Assembly: GCA_027339635.1 (NCBI GenBank)
Contig: DAHWNZ010000004.1
Span: 18,162 to 82,161 of the forward strand
Reading direction: 5' to 3'
Length of the DNA stretch: 64,000 bases
Source of the DNA: AG-12 sp027339635
Lineage (GTDB): Bacteria > Chloroflexota > Dormibacteria > Aeolococcales > Bog-877
Of this stretch, positions 18,190 to 26,422 are shown in pieces (position 1 is the stretch's first letter; the number at the start of each line of letters is the position of its first letter). The notes beneath the pieces were generated by a model. The model was not told where the DNA came from. It did not search any database and worked only from the letters and a program-made list of their open reading frames with translations. Both the position numbers and the translations under genes were made by a program.

Positions 18190-19941
18190 TCAGTCCGGCA
18201 GGGTGCCGGTGAGAGATGCCACCCGCAGAATGTCCCTGACGTCCTGGCGCCTCGGGGTCAGGTTGAGCAGCTGACGGTAGATCACGACGGCGTCCTCATC
18301 GGCCCCACGGACCCGAAGCAGCCGCGCCAAAAACTCGATCCAGATGGGTGCCAAACGTGGCTCCCGCTGTTCCAGGGCCATCCCGGCCAGCTGCCAGCAG
18401 GCTGCCTCGCAGGGTGGCGCGGTGAGCACGGCGGTGGTGAAGCAGAGGACGGCCAGGTCCTCGTCCTTGGACTCACGACATGCCTCGCCAGCCCTGCAGG
18501 CGAGCTCCGCCGCCACCTGCCCGGGGAAGGCTTCCGCGGCGCGCATGGCGAGGGCGGCGGCATCCACCAGACGCCCGGCTCCCAGCAGGTCCGTCATGAG
18601 ATTGCTGGCGGTCGGAAGGTCGGCAGGGGCGGACTGCTCGGACGAGGAGCGCACCGCGGCTCGCGCCTGCCCCTTCTCGGCCACCGCCCGGCGCTGCTCG
18701 TGGACCTGGGCCGCGATCTCCTCCAGCAGCGGCGGAAGTTCGCCAAGGCGCTTCTCAAGCCGGCTGTCCCGCTCGGCCTGGGCCTTTGGTGACAGGCGCA
18801 CCGACCAGCGCCTGGCTCCGGACCCGATCGGCTCGGCCCCGACGGGAGCCGCCATCACTGGCGTCCTCGGCTGCTCCGCTACCTTGGCCTCCACCGCCAG
18901 AGCGGGTTCCGACGCTGCGGCGGTCGGCGGGGCCGCCTCCGGACTCGGCGTAACCCCTGCCTTGTCGGTCTCGCGCGCAGCAGGGTCGAACCCCCAGAGC
19001 ACGGCCCCCTCCGACGGTTCACCGGGGGGCGGCACCGCGGGCTGGTTCACCATCGAAACAGGGGGCGCTGGAGGCACCGTGTTGACCACCGGCAAGGGCC
19101 TCTGGCCGTCGGCTCGCGGAGGCGCCGACGGCGGGCCCGCGACTGGAGAGACGGGCCCTCCCACAGGGGAGACACGAGTGCCGGGAGGTGGCGGGAGTGT
19201 AGCCGGGTGAGATGCGGAACGGGGCGTTGGCAGGGCCCCAGCTGGATCCCTCGATCCTAGATCTGGTAGGGCCGGGGAGCTCTTGACCACTGCTGCCGGG
19301 TTGGACGACCGGCCCGGCCCGGGGGAGACCGGCGGCAGGCTGCCGACCCCGGGAGGCTGGGCGCGGCTGCCGGCTCCTGGCGGTGCGGGCCGACCGGTGG
19401 TGGAGAGTTGAGGACCGGCGGCGGCCACTGTGGTGGCCGGGGTCCGCCGGGCAGCCGGCTCAGGGCCACGAGCGGACGGGAGTGACGCCACCGGACTTGG
19501 TGTGGCAGGAGACGGCCGGTTGGGCGCGGGCGCCGCAGATGGGGTTGCCCCCACACCCGGGGCGGGGACGGCGTTGGACGCCGGGGGGCCGGGAGCCTTG
19601 GTGGCCTGCATCAGCATCCCCATCGCTCGCAGCTCCTCCTCCGTCGCCAACAGCAGGAGCAGTTCATACATCGCCCGGCCCATCCGGCGCAGCAGGGCTG
19701 CGGCCAGATCCGGATGGCCAGCCTCCTCCACACGGCGAGTGATCAGGCGAGCCACCTGGTTGACACTGTCCTCAGTGATCGGGATCCCCCGCAGAGAGGC
19801 AACCTCCTGCTGGATGACCGCGGGGAGTTCTGGGACCTGGGGCGCGATGTCGCGCGCCAGGTGAGCCCACGACTGGGCCATGTCGGCGATCCCCTGGGCC
19901 ACTGAGCTGCTGATCCCCGTGGCCCTGCTGTCGACTGACAT
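18190..19941 (-). CDS. large proline-rich protein with helical ends
   Basis: This roughly 583-aa protein has three parts: an all-helical N-terminal domain (about 1-110), a long Pro/Ala/Ser/Gly-rich middle (about 115-370) with no cysteine or aromatic core, and a C-terminal helical part (about 390-583) containing TPR-like pairs such as AALAMRAAEAFPGQVAAELACRA, LAVLCFTTAVLTAPP and EFLARLLRVRGADEDAVVIY. This suggests a scaffold joining two interaction modules by a flexible linker. No family was recognised. The ATG at 19941 lacks a clear ribosome binding site, so the start is uncertain. Confidence 0.6.
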   Translation of the reverse strand: MSVDSRATGISSSVAQGIADMAQSWAHLARDIAPQVPELPAVIQQEVASLRGIPITEDSVNQVARLITRRVEEAGHPDLAAALLRRMGRAMYELLLLLATEEELRAMGMLMQATKAPGPPASNAVPAPGVGATPSAAPAPNRPSPATPSPVASLPSARGPEPAARRTPATTVAAAGPQLSTTGRPAPPGAGSRAQPPGVGSLPPVSPGPGRSSNPAAVVKSSPALPDLGSRDPAGALPTPRSASHPATLPPPPGTRVSPVGGPVSPVAGPPSAPPRADGQRPLPVVNTVPPAPPVSMVNQPAVPPPGEPSEGAVLWGFDPAARETDKAGVTPSPEAAPPTAAASEPALAVEAKVAEQPRTPVMAAPVGAEPIGSGARRWSVRLSPKAQAERDSRLEKRLGELPPLLEEIAAQVHEQRRAVAEKGQARAAVRSSSEQSAPADLPTASNLMTDLLGAGRLVDAAALAMRAAEAFPGQVAAELACRAGEACRESKDEDLAVLCFTTAVLTAPPCEAACWQLAGMALEQREPRLAPIWIEFLARLLRVRGADEDAVVIYRQLLNLTPRRQDVRDILRVASLTGTLPD

Positions 19942-20034
19942 TTGCTGGGAAGTGTGACAGCCGCAGTACGCGTCCTGGTTGCGAGGAGTCAACGAATTGG
20001 TGACGGTGTGGAAGGTGAGTTGGGGCGGCCCCGA

Positions 20035-20046
20035 TACCATGGGCCT
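20035..20046 (+). promoter_or_regulatory. -10 box of a probable leaderless transcript
   Basis: TACCAT (20035-20040) followed by 6 nt and then GTG at 20047 fits a TANNNT -10 element whose transcription start coincides with the start codon. No ribosome binding site precedes the GTG. No convincing -35 was seen. Confidence 0.5.
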
Positions 20047-21069
20047 GTGCCCCAGCCATCAGCGCCGACGCAACTCACGCCTCCCACGCCTTGGCTGGCC
20101 AGAGTGCAGGAGTGGCTGTGGGCCAAGCGGGAGTTTCGCATGGTCCCAGACCTGCGCATCCCCTTCTCCGTGGACGGGCAGGCAGAGATGGCAGCGGGCG
20201 ACCTGCCCCGAGTGGCCTTCGCCGGGTTCCCGTCCGATTACAGCCTGGCCCTCCTGCTGGCCCTCCTGAGCTGCCCCGTGCGAGTGGTGGGGCTCGCCAC
20301 CAGCCTTGGCGCCAATCCGGCGATCTCCGGCGAGAACGCCCTGGGGCAGGTGGCGGAGCACGTGGGCATCCCCCTGCTCCGGTTGGCGAGGGTCAACGAC
20401 TATGACTCCCTGGTCGCCTTGGAGCGCCTTGGGGCCGATCTCTTCATGGTCGCGAGCTTCGACCAGATCCTGAAGCGCCAGGCACTTCAGATTCCGGCCC
20501 GGGGTTGGATCAACGCCCATCCCTCCCTGTTGCCGAACTACCGCGGACCGGAGCCGATCTACTGGGCCATAGTGAACGGGGAGTCGGAGGCTGGAATCAG
20601 CTTTCAGCGGGTGGCCGAGAAGATCGACGCCGGTCCGCTGCTGGCCCAGGAGAGAGTCGCCGTCCACCCGAGGGACACCGCCGGCTCACTGACCCGGCGG
20701 GCGACCGAGGCTGGGGCCCTTCTGGTGGCCCAGGTGATCCGCGACGCTCTGGAGGGTGTGCCCGGCCAACCGATGGATCTCGCCCAGGGGTCCTACTACA
20801 CCTCCGTTGGACACCGGCGCATCGATCGGGTGGGCTCGGTGGAGATGGCCGACCGGCTGGTGCGGGCCGGTAATCCCAACATGCTGGCGGCGACCCTCTG
20901 CGGCGGTCGCCTCTGCTACGTCCTGCGCGCGCGCCCAATCGCGAGGGACGATCCCAGCCTGGGGCCAAGATTGCAATTCCAAGACGGGGACCTGCTCCTG
21001 GAGGAGACCGTGGACCGCTGCGGCTGCCATCACGGCGAGCCCGTGGGAACCTGCCCTCACGACGAGTGA
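20047..21069 (+). CDS. stand-alone formyltransferase (Fmt-like)
   Basis: About 340 aa with a formyltransferase fold. The core GWINAHPSLLPNYRGPEPIY carries the catalytic Asn and His, and VAEKIDAGPLLAQE carries the Asp, reproducing the N-H-D triad of formyltetrahydrofolate-dependent formyltransferases. The linker GDLPRVAFAGFPSDYSLALL starts the Rossmann domain. Housekeeping Fmt is usually about 310 aa with an OB-fold; here the tail instead ends in a Cys/His cluster, RCGCHHGEPVGTCPH. The neighbours are fdhD and mobA, not def or rsm genes, so a formate or cofactor-related role is more likely than initiator-tRNA formylation. That role is inferred. Confidence 0.75.
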   Translation: MPQPSAPTQLTPPTPWLARVQEWLWAKREFRMVPDLRIPFSVDGQAEMAAGDLPRVAFAGFPSDYSLALLLALLSCPVRVVGLATSLGANPAISGENALGQVAEHVGIPLLRLARVNDYDSLVALERLGADLFMVASFDQILKRQALQIPARGWINAHPSLLPNYRGPEPIYWAIVNGESEAGISFQRVAEKIDAGPLLAQERVAVHPRDTAGSLTRRATEAGALLVAQVIRDALEGVPGQPMDLAQGSYYTSVGHRRIDRVGSVEMADRLVRAGNPNMLAATLCGGRLCYVLRARPIARDDPSLGPRLQFQDGDLLLEETVDRCGCHHGEPVGTCPHDE

Positions 21070-21084
21070 TCGGTCGCCCGGGGC

Positions 21085-21097
21085 TACCATTTCCGGG
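21085..21097 (+). promoter_or_regulatory. -10 box of a probable leaderless fdhD transcript
   Basis: TACCAT (21085-21090) followed by 7 nt and GTG at 21098 repeats the arrangement seen before the formyltransferase gene. It implies that fdhD can be transcribed on its own from the short gap. Confidence 0.5.
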
Positions 21098-22009
21098 GTG
21101 ACTACTGCGGGGCCCCAAATGGGCCGAGCGCAACACAGCCTGATCCTCACCAAGGTCGACGTCCGGCGCAGTTGGCGAGCTGCTGATTCCGTGGCCCGGG
21201 AGGAGGCGCTCCAGCTAATGGTCGACGGCACTCCCCTGGGCATTGTCATGCGCACCCCGGGCGCTGACATCGACCTCGCCCTCGGGCTGCTGCACGCGGA
21301 GGGGGTGCTGCGGTCACTCGCCGACGTGACGTTTGTGACGTTCGCCCCGAGCGGCCAGGAGAAATGGCCCTCCGCGAGGCTCGAGCTACGGCCCGACCCC
21401 AAGCTGGAGAACCTGGTGGATGTGCACCTGCAGCAGCCGCTCTCCCCACTGGCACTGGGTTGGCAGCGCAACCTCCCCTCGAGCAGCGCCTGCGGCATCT
21501 GCGGCGCGGCCACCCTGGATGCCGTGCTGCGCTTCCAGCCTCCGGTGGTGGGTGACCGCCACTGGACCCGCGGCCGCATAGTCGGGCTGCCCGAGATCCT
21601 CCGCTCGTCCCAGGCGGTGTTCAGCAGAACCGGGGGGCTGCACGCGGCGGGGCTGCTGCCGTTCGGGAAGGAGGACATGGCGGTGGCCGAGGACGTGGGC
21701 CGGCACAACGCCGTCGACAAGCTCGTAGGGCAGGCGCTGCTCGAAGATCGGCTGCCTCTGACCGACTCCTGCCTGGTGGTCAGCGGCCGGGCCGGCTTCG
21801 AGATCGTACAGAAGGCGGCGGCCGCCCAGGTCGCCGTGGTCGCCTCGGTCTCGGCCCCGTCCTCGATGGCGGTCCAAACCGCGGACGCCCTGGGCGTCAC
21901 TCTGATCGGCTTCCTGCGAGGACAGTCGTTCAACATCTACACCCACCCGGAGCGGATCTCGGGGGTGGACGAACCCGGCGGACCCGGCGCAGACGGGGCT
22001 TCCCTCTGA
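21098..22009 (+). CDS. fdhD: FdhD formate dehydrogenase sulfurtransferase
   Basis: About 303 aa. It has the FdhD signatures: SSSACGICG near residue 135 with the two cysteines that relay sulfur, GLHAAGLLPFGKE, EDVGRHNAVDKLVG near 205 and SGRAGFEIVQKAAAA near 233. FdhD takes sulfur from a cysteine desulfurase and passes it to the molybdenum cofactor of formate dehydrogenase; no formate dehydrogenase lies in the window. The GTG at 21098 is preferred because of its -10 box, with ATG at 21119 as the alternative. Its TGA overlaps the apparent CTG start of mobA. Confidence 0.92.
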   Translation: MTTAGPQMGRAQHSLILTKVDVRRSWRAADSVAREEALQLMVDGTPLGIVMRTPGADIDLALGLLHAEGVLRSLADVTFVTFAPSGQEKWPSARLELRPDPKLENLVDVHLQQPLSPLALGWQRNLPSSSACGICGAATLDAVLRFQPPVVGDRHWTRGRIVGLPEILRSSQAVFSRTGGLHAAGLLPFGKEDMAVAEDVGRHNAVDKLVGQALLEDRLPLTDSCLVVSGRAGFEIVQKAAAAQVAVVASVSAPSSMAVQTADALGVTLIGFLRGQSFNIYTHPERISGVDEPGGPGADGASL

Positions 22010-22650
22010 GCCGGGACAACCCCTGTGCCCTGCTCCTGCTGGCGGGTGGCCGGAGCCGTCGGATGGGCCAGGACAAACCGTCGATCCCCTTTCCCGCCCC
22101 CACCGACCCTCCGCTGATCGCTCGAGTGCACTCCATCCTCTGCCCGATCACCGGTCCCTGCCTCATCGCCGGGCCATCGTCCTTCGGCCTGGGGTGCCGG
22201 GTGGTCGCCGACTGCCCCGACATCCCTGGTCCTCTGGGCGGCCTGATCGCGGGGCTTGAAGCTTCCCCGGCGGAACTGGTCCTGGCCTGCGCCGCGGACA
22301 CGCCCTTCCCCGTGTCGCGACTGGCCGAGGAACTGATCCGTCTGGCCCGAGCCAGAGAAGGTGCCCCAGCGGTCGCGTGCCTGCGGGACGGGTGGCTGGA
22401 GCCCCTCTTCGCCGTATACCGCAGGAGTGCTGCCGCCGGGCTTCGGAAGGCCGCCGAGCAGACCAACCCCCATCGCGGCCCGGCGCTCCGCTCTGCCCTC
22501 GCCAACCTGGAACCGCTGACAGTGGCAGAGGGCAGATGGCGCCTTTTCGACCCCGAAGCGTCATCATTCCAGAGCTGCAACACCCCAGAGGAGCTAACCC
22601 AGGCAGCCGCCCGGGCAGCTGGGGAACAAACATCAGGAGGAATCCCTTGA
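22006..22650 (+). CDS. mobA: MobA-type molybdenum cofactor nucleotidyltransferase, non-ATG start
   Basis: The nucleotide-binding loop reads LLLAGGRSRRMGQDKPSIPF, the MobA signature. The first ATG (22063) falls inside that signature, so translation must begin earlier. No in-frame ATG, GTG or TTG exists between the end of fdhD and there, whereas CTG at 22006 overlaps the fdhD TGA as CTGA. From it the product is about 214 aa, near the usual MobA size. MobA adds GMP to molybdopterin to make the MGD used by formate dehydrogenase, matching the fdhD neighbour. ADTPFP near residue 100 fits the metal site. Confidence 0.82.
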   Translation: MSRDNPCALLLLAGGRSRRMGQDKPSIPFPAPTDPPLIARVHSILCPITGPCLIAGPSSFGLGCRVVADCPDIPGPLGGLIAGLEASPAELVLACAADTPFPVSRLAEELIRLARAREGAPAVACLRDGWLEPLFAVYRRSAAAGLRKAAEQTNPHRGPALRSALANLEPLTVAEGRWRLFDPEASSFQSCNTPEELTQAAARAAGEQTSGGIP

Positions 22651-22910
22651 ACGCCTGGTTCGATCGCTACCTGAAGGCCCTCGGCGCCGGTGACACAGTG
22701 CTGCGGCCGGAGGAGGCAAAGCTGGTGCTGGACCTCGCCGGCGACGTCGCCCACACGTCCGGCGCTCGCCAGTTCGCACCGCTCGCGGCCTACCTGGCGG
22801 GCAGAGCGGCTGCCGGGTTGGCCCGCGAGGGGCGCCTGAAGGTGCTCCGGGAGGCGCGCTCAGCGGTGGTCAGCGCGGGATCGGCGGGAGAGGACCTGGA
22901 GCTGGATTAG
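22647..22910 (+). CDS. DUF6457 small protein
   Basis: This 87-aa product begins at a TTG with AGGAGGAA upstream and overlaps the mobA stop as TTGA. The sequence NAWFDRYLKALGAG, then LDLAGDVAHTSGARQFAPLA and AYLAGRAAAGL, is all-helical and matches the DUF6457 pattern often found beside mobA. Its role is unknown; coupling to mobA suggests a molybdenum-cofactor accessory function. The 3' end overlaps the convergent moeA by 4 bp. Confidence 0.8.
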   Translation: MNAWFDRYLKALGAGDTVLRPEEAKLVLDLAGDVAHTSGARQFAPLAAYLAGRAAAGLAREGRLKVLREARSAVVSAGSAGEDLELD

Positions 22911-24151
22911 CGCCCGAGCGGGATCACCTCGACCACGGCGCCCCGAGGCATACTCACGCCCTTGGCGGGCAAGACGAGCAGGCAATCGGCGTGGGCCAAG
23001 GAGATGGTGGCCCCACTGCTCTGATTGCCGGCGACCCTGACCCCGGGGATCTTTCCGGGCCGAGCTTTCAGCGTGCCCCGGTGGAACGTCTCCAGCCCCT
23101 CCGGCTTTTCCACCTCCTCCAGCAACTCGGCCGGGTGGGTGGGCGGTTCCGGATGGGCTGATCCCTGCATCGCCAGCAGGGCTGGAACCCCGAAGAGGGT
23201 GAAGGTGACACAGGCCGACACGGGATTGCCCGGCAGCCCCACGAAGACCTTGTCGGCCAGGGTGCCGAACGCTATCGGGCGGCCCGGCCGCATCGCCACC
23301 CTCCAGAACTGCAGGCTCCCGAGCTGCTCCACGGTGGCGCGAACGTGGTCGTGGTCTCCCACGCTCATCCCCCCCACCCCGACCAGGACATCGGCCTCCG
23401 CGGCTGCGCTGAGCAGGGTGTCTGTGACCTGCCCAGGGTCGTCCGTCGCCGTGCGCCGGGAGACCAATTCCCCCCCGGCGGCGGCTATCAGGCCCTCCAA
23501 CGCCGGGCCCGCGGTGTCGTAGATCTCCCCCGGGCCGAGCTCGCTGCCCGGCGGGCGGATCTCGTCTCCCGTCGTGATAAGAGCCACCCGGGGTCTCGTC
23601 CCGACCACCAGAAATGGTGCGCCCGAAGCCGCCAGGGGCGCCAGGTCCGTGGGCCGGACCCTGTGCCCCGCCGGCAGCACCGCCTGCCCCGGGGACAGGT
23701 CCTCGCCGGCCCGGCGCACCGCGTTGCCTCGGCGCGGCCGCTCGTGGATCAGGACCTCCACGGTACCCCGATCGGTCCACTCGTAGGGAACCACCGAGTC
23801 GGCACCCTCCGGCAGGGGGGCTCCCGTCATCACCTTGGCACAGGTGCCAGGGCTTATGCGCACCGCTCCCGGGGCCATCCCGGCCCTCATCTCGCCCTGG
23901 ACGGGCAGGCGGCAGGGAACTTGAGGCACATCCGCGGCCCGCACCGCGTAGCCGTCCATCGCGCTGTTGGGGAATGGCGGCAGGAGCACCCGGGCCACGA
24001 CCGCGGTCGCGAGCACCCTTCCCGAAGCCCGGCCGTCAATCGGTACCTGCTCTGCGGGAAGGCGGGGCACCGCCTCTAGCATCTCCCGCCGGGCGGTGGC
24101 GACGGAGAGCGGTCCGCGCACGACCGCCTGCTGGTCGGCCGAAGCCGTCAT
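22907..24151 (-). CDS. moeA: MoeA molybdopterin molybdenumtransferase
   Basis: This 414-aa protein has the MoeA signatures in order: LPPFPNSAMDGYAVRAAD near residue 55, VMTGAPLPEGADSVV near 105, LITTGDEIRPPG near 190, GVGGMSVGDHDHVR near 255 with the MPT-binding segment, and FVGLPGNPVSACVTF near 310. MoeA inserts molybdate into adenylylated molybdopterin. The ATG at 24151 has GGGAGAAGGG directly upstream. It follows hppD by 34 nt on the same strand and lies between the mobA group and the cox locus, consistent with supplying Mo cofactor for CO dehydrogenase. Confidence 0.94.
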   Translation of the reverse strand: MTASADQQAVVRGPLSVATARREMLEAVPRLPAEQVPIDGRASGRVLATAVVARVLLPPFPNSAMDGYAVRAADVPQVPCRLPVQGEMRAGMAPGAVRISPGTCAKVMTGAPLPEGADSVVPYEWTDRGTVEVLIHERPRRGNAVRRAGEDLSPGQAVLPAGHRVRPTDLAPLAASGAPFLVVGTRPRVALITTGDEIRPPGSELGPGEIYDTAGPALEGLIAAAGGELVSRRTATDDPGQVTDTLLSAAAEADVLVGVGGMSVGDHDHVRATVEQLGSLQFWRVAMRPGRPIAFGTLADKVFVGLPGNPVSACVTFTLFGVPALLAMQGSAHPEPPTHPAELLEEVEKPEGLETFHRGTLKARPGKIPGVRVAGNQSSGATISLAHADCLLVLPAKGVSMPRGAVVEVIPLGR

Positions 24152-24185
24152 CCCTTCTCCCTGACCGGCTGGCTGAGCCGCCGGC

Positions 24186-25310
24186 TCAGAGGTTGCCCCT
24201 GGCGTCCTGCTCCTGCTCGATCGCCTGGAACAGGGCTTGGAAGTTGCCCTTACCAAAGCCACGGCAGCCCTTCCGCTGGATCACCTCGAAGAACAAGGTC
24301 GGCCTGTCCTCGACGGGCCTGGTGAAGATCTGCAACAGGTAACCGTGCTCATCCCTGTCGACCAGAATGTTCAGCTGGCGCAGCCGCTCAAGGTCCTCAT
24401 CGATGTCCCCCACCCTGTCGCCCAAGCTGTCGTAGTAGGCCTTGGGGGCGGCCAGGAACTCGGCCCCCTGCTGCCGCAGCCAGCCTACCGTCTCCACGAT
24501 GTCCGTGGTGTGAAGGGCTATGTGCTGCACCCCGGGGCCGTGGTAATAGTCCAGGTATTCGTCTATCTGGGACCGCTTCAGCCCCTTGGCGGGCTCGTTG
24601 ATTGGAAAGGTGATGCTGCCACCCCGGCCCCCCCTGACGACCTTGCTCCGCAGGGCCGAGTACTGGGTTGCGATGTCACTCTCATCGAACTCCTGGAACA
24701 CGTCGAAACCGAAGATTCGGTTGTACCAGTCGACCCACTCGTCCATGCGATGGAGCTCGACGTTGCAGACGCAGTGATCCACCACCTCAAGCCCAGCCCC
24801 GGACCCTCCTTTGAACTCGGCGCGATACCCGGGCAGGAACGCCCCCTGATATTCGGCGCGCTCCACGAAGGTGTGCACCGTGTCGCCGAAGGTCTTGACC
24901 GTCGCCAGCCGCACGGCGCCGCTGCCGTCCTCCACCACATGGGGCTCAGCCACCGAGCGGGCTCCCCTATGGACCGCGTCCTGATAGGCCGAGGTGGCGT
25001 CTTCCACCTGAAACGCAAGAGCCCTGACGCCATCTCCGTGGAGTCTTACGTGATCCGCTATCTCGCCCTCGGGGCCAAGCGGGGCGGTCATGACCAGGTG
25101 GACATCCCCCTGGCGCAGAACGTATGACGCCCGATCTCTGACCCCTGTCTCCGGCCCCGAGTAGGCGACCACGTCGAACCCGAAGGCCGACCGGTAGAAA
25201 TGGGCAGCCTGACGTGCGTTGCCGACATAGAATTCGATGTGATCGACCCCGTCAAGAAGGGTTTCGCGATACTCAGGAGCCTGAGGGATCGCCTCAATGT
25301 CTGCTTTCAC
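24186..25310 (-). CDS. hppD: 4-hydroxyphenylpyruvate dioxygenase
   Basis: This 374-aa protein has two vicinal-oxygen-chelate repeats. The three iron ligands are visible: His in EVVDHCVCNV (about 179), His in GVQHIALHT (about 263) and Glu in LFFEVIQRKG (about 342). The C-terminal GFGKGNFQALFQAIEQEQ matches the gate helix region. The enzyme converts 4-hydroxyphenylpyruvate and O2 to homogentisate in tyrosine catabolism. The GTG start has a GAGG about 9 nt upstream. No homogentisate dioxygenase gene is in the window; the same strand continues into moeA. Confidence 0.95.
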   Translation of the reverse strand: MKADIEAIPQAPEYRETLLDGVDHIEFYVGNARQAAHFYRSAFGFDVVAYSGPETGVRDRASYVLRQGDVHLVMTAPLGPEGEIADHVRLHGDGVRALAFQVEDATSAYQDAVHRGARSVAEPHVVEDGSGAVRLATVKTFGDTVHTFVERAEYQGAFLPGYRAEFKGGSGAGLEVVDHCVCNVELHRMDEWVDWYNRIFGFDVFQEFDESDIATQYSALRSKVVRGGRGGSITFPINEPAKGLKRSQIDEYLDYYHGPGVQHIALHTTDIVETVGWLRQQGAEFLAAPKAYYDSLGDRVGDIDEDLERLRQLNILVDRDEHGYLLQIFTRPVEDRPTLFFEVIQRKGCRGFGKGNFQALFQAIEQEQDARGNL

Positions 25311-25605
25311 ATCAGCGCCTCAACTTTCGCAACCCGCGCCCGGTGACCGAGCGGAAGGCAAGTGCCTCACCAGGCTAGGTTAACGCGCCGGGCCGACTCG
25401 TGTGAGCTGGCTCCGCTGCCTGGGATGGGATGCTGGGGACACCGGCCGTCGGCCGAGGCGCCGCGCTGGCGAGGTCGGTCGGCGCGGCCAGTGATCGACG
25501 GACGCTCGACCCCTCCCGGGCACTTCCCGATCCGGGCGCCGTTGGTCCCCGGGAGGTGGATGGGCCAGAGCTGAGTCGCCCGCCGGCAGCCCGGGGTGGC
25601 GGCTC

Positions 25606-25618
25606 TAATCTATAGGTT
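25606..25618 (+). promoter_or_regulatory. -10 box of a probable leaderless transcript
   Basis: TAATCT (25606-25611) stands 7 nt before the GTG at 25619. There is no Shine-Dalgarno sequence. The remainder of the roughly 300-bp gap back to hppD shows nothing else I can support. Confidence 0.4.
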
Positions 25619-26212
25619 GTGGAGCGGGCAGCGGCGCAGCGGGCAAATTCGGCACGAAAGCCCTACTGGCGCACCTGCTGGCCGACCGCCGATGAGACGA
25701 CCATCTCCTTCTGCTGTCCTCTCGACGATGGCCCCTGGTTGGTGGGCAGGGCGCTCGATGTCCTGAGGCACCAGGGAGGAGTCGAACCGGATCCGGGCGG
25801 TCAGCGGTACGTGACCGGCACCAAGAAGGGCGCCCCCCTGATCCTGGGAGAGCCCTTGCGCTGGCATGGGATGCCCGTCGTGATGGAGGCCTGCCAGGCC
25901 AGGGGGCAGGCAACAGGCGAGGTGACCTTCAGGCTGCCCCCCTGGGTGGACATGGCGGAACTCCTTGCCGAGGAGGAGCTGTGGGACCTGGTGGACGCTC
26001 TGGCGAGCGAGCTTGGCTCACAGTGCGCCGTGATCTCCGACGGCAGGGCGATAGGGTATCCCGACCTCGGTGACGTCGCCCGGGCCGCGGCCCGCCTCCA
26101 GCTCTCTCATCTGGGAGTTCTCGTCCCACCTGGCTGGCTCGGCTTTCTGCGGGCGGGGTCGTTCGCCTACCACACGCTGAAAATGAGTGAGCTGGTGGTG
26201 GTCCTCGAGTGA
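25619..26212 (+). CDS. hypothetical protein, 197 aa
   Basis: This soluble-looking protein matches no family I recognise. It contains PYWRTCWPTADETTISFCC near the start with three cysteines in the first 40 residues, a mixed alpha/beta middle (EVTFRLPPWVDMAELLAEEE), and an ISDGRAIGYPDLGDVARAAA segment. The GTG start follows a -10-like hexamer by 7 nt, suggesting leaderless transcription. It sits between divergent hppD and the 3' end of the cox cluster, with no obvious partner. Confidence 0.6.
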   Translation: MERAAAQRANSARKPYWRTCWPTADETTISFCCPLDDGPWLVGRALDVLRHQGGVEPDPGGQRYVTGTKKGAPLILGEPLRWHGMPVVMEACQARGQATGEVTFRLPPWVDMAELLAEEELWDLVDALASELGSQCAVISDGRAIGYPDLGDVARAAARLQLSHLGVLVPPGWLGFLRAGSFAYHTLKMSELVVVLE

Positions 26213-26422
26213 CCGACTGCGGCGCCGGGGGTGAAGCGCGAGGGGCCGGCGTGGGCTTGGCCGTCGCCCTCCGGCGGGCGCGGCCTGCCCGACGATTTTC
26301 GAGCTCTTAGGCATCCGGCCCCGGCAGTGCGCTGGGCGATGCCACCCAGCGGCGAGACGGTCCATCCGCCGGGCCTGTGCCGGAGATCAGGTGCAGGGAG
26401 CCACCAGGCGGACGGTGGGCGG

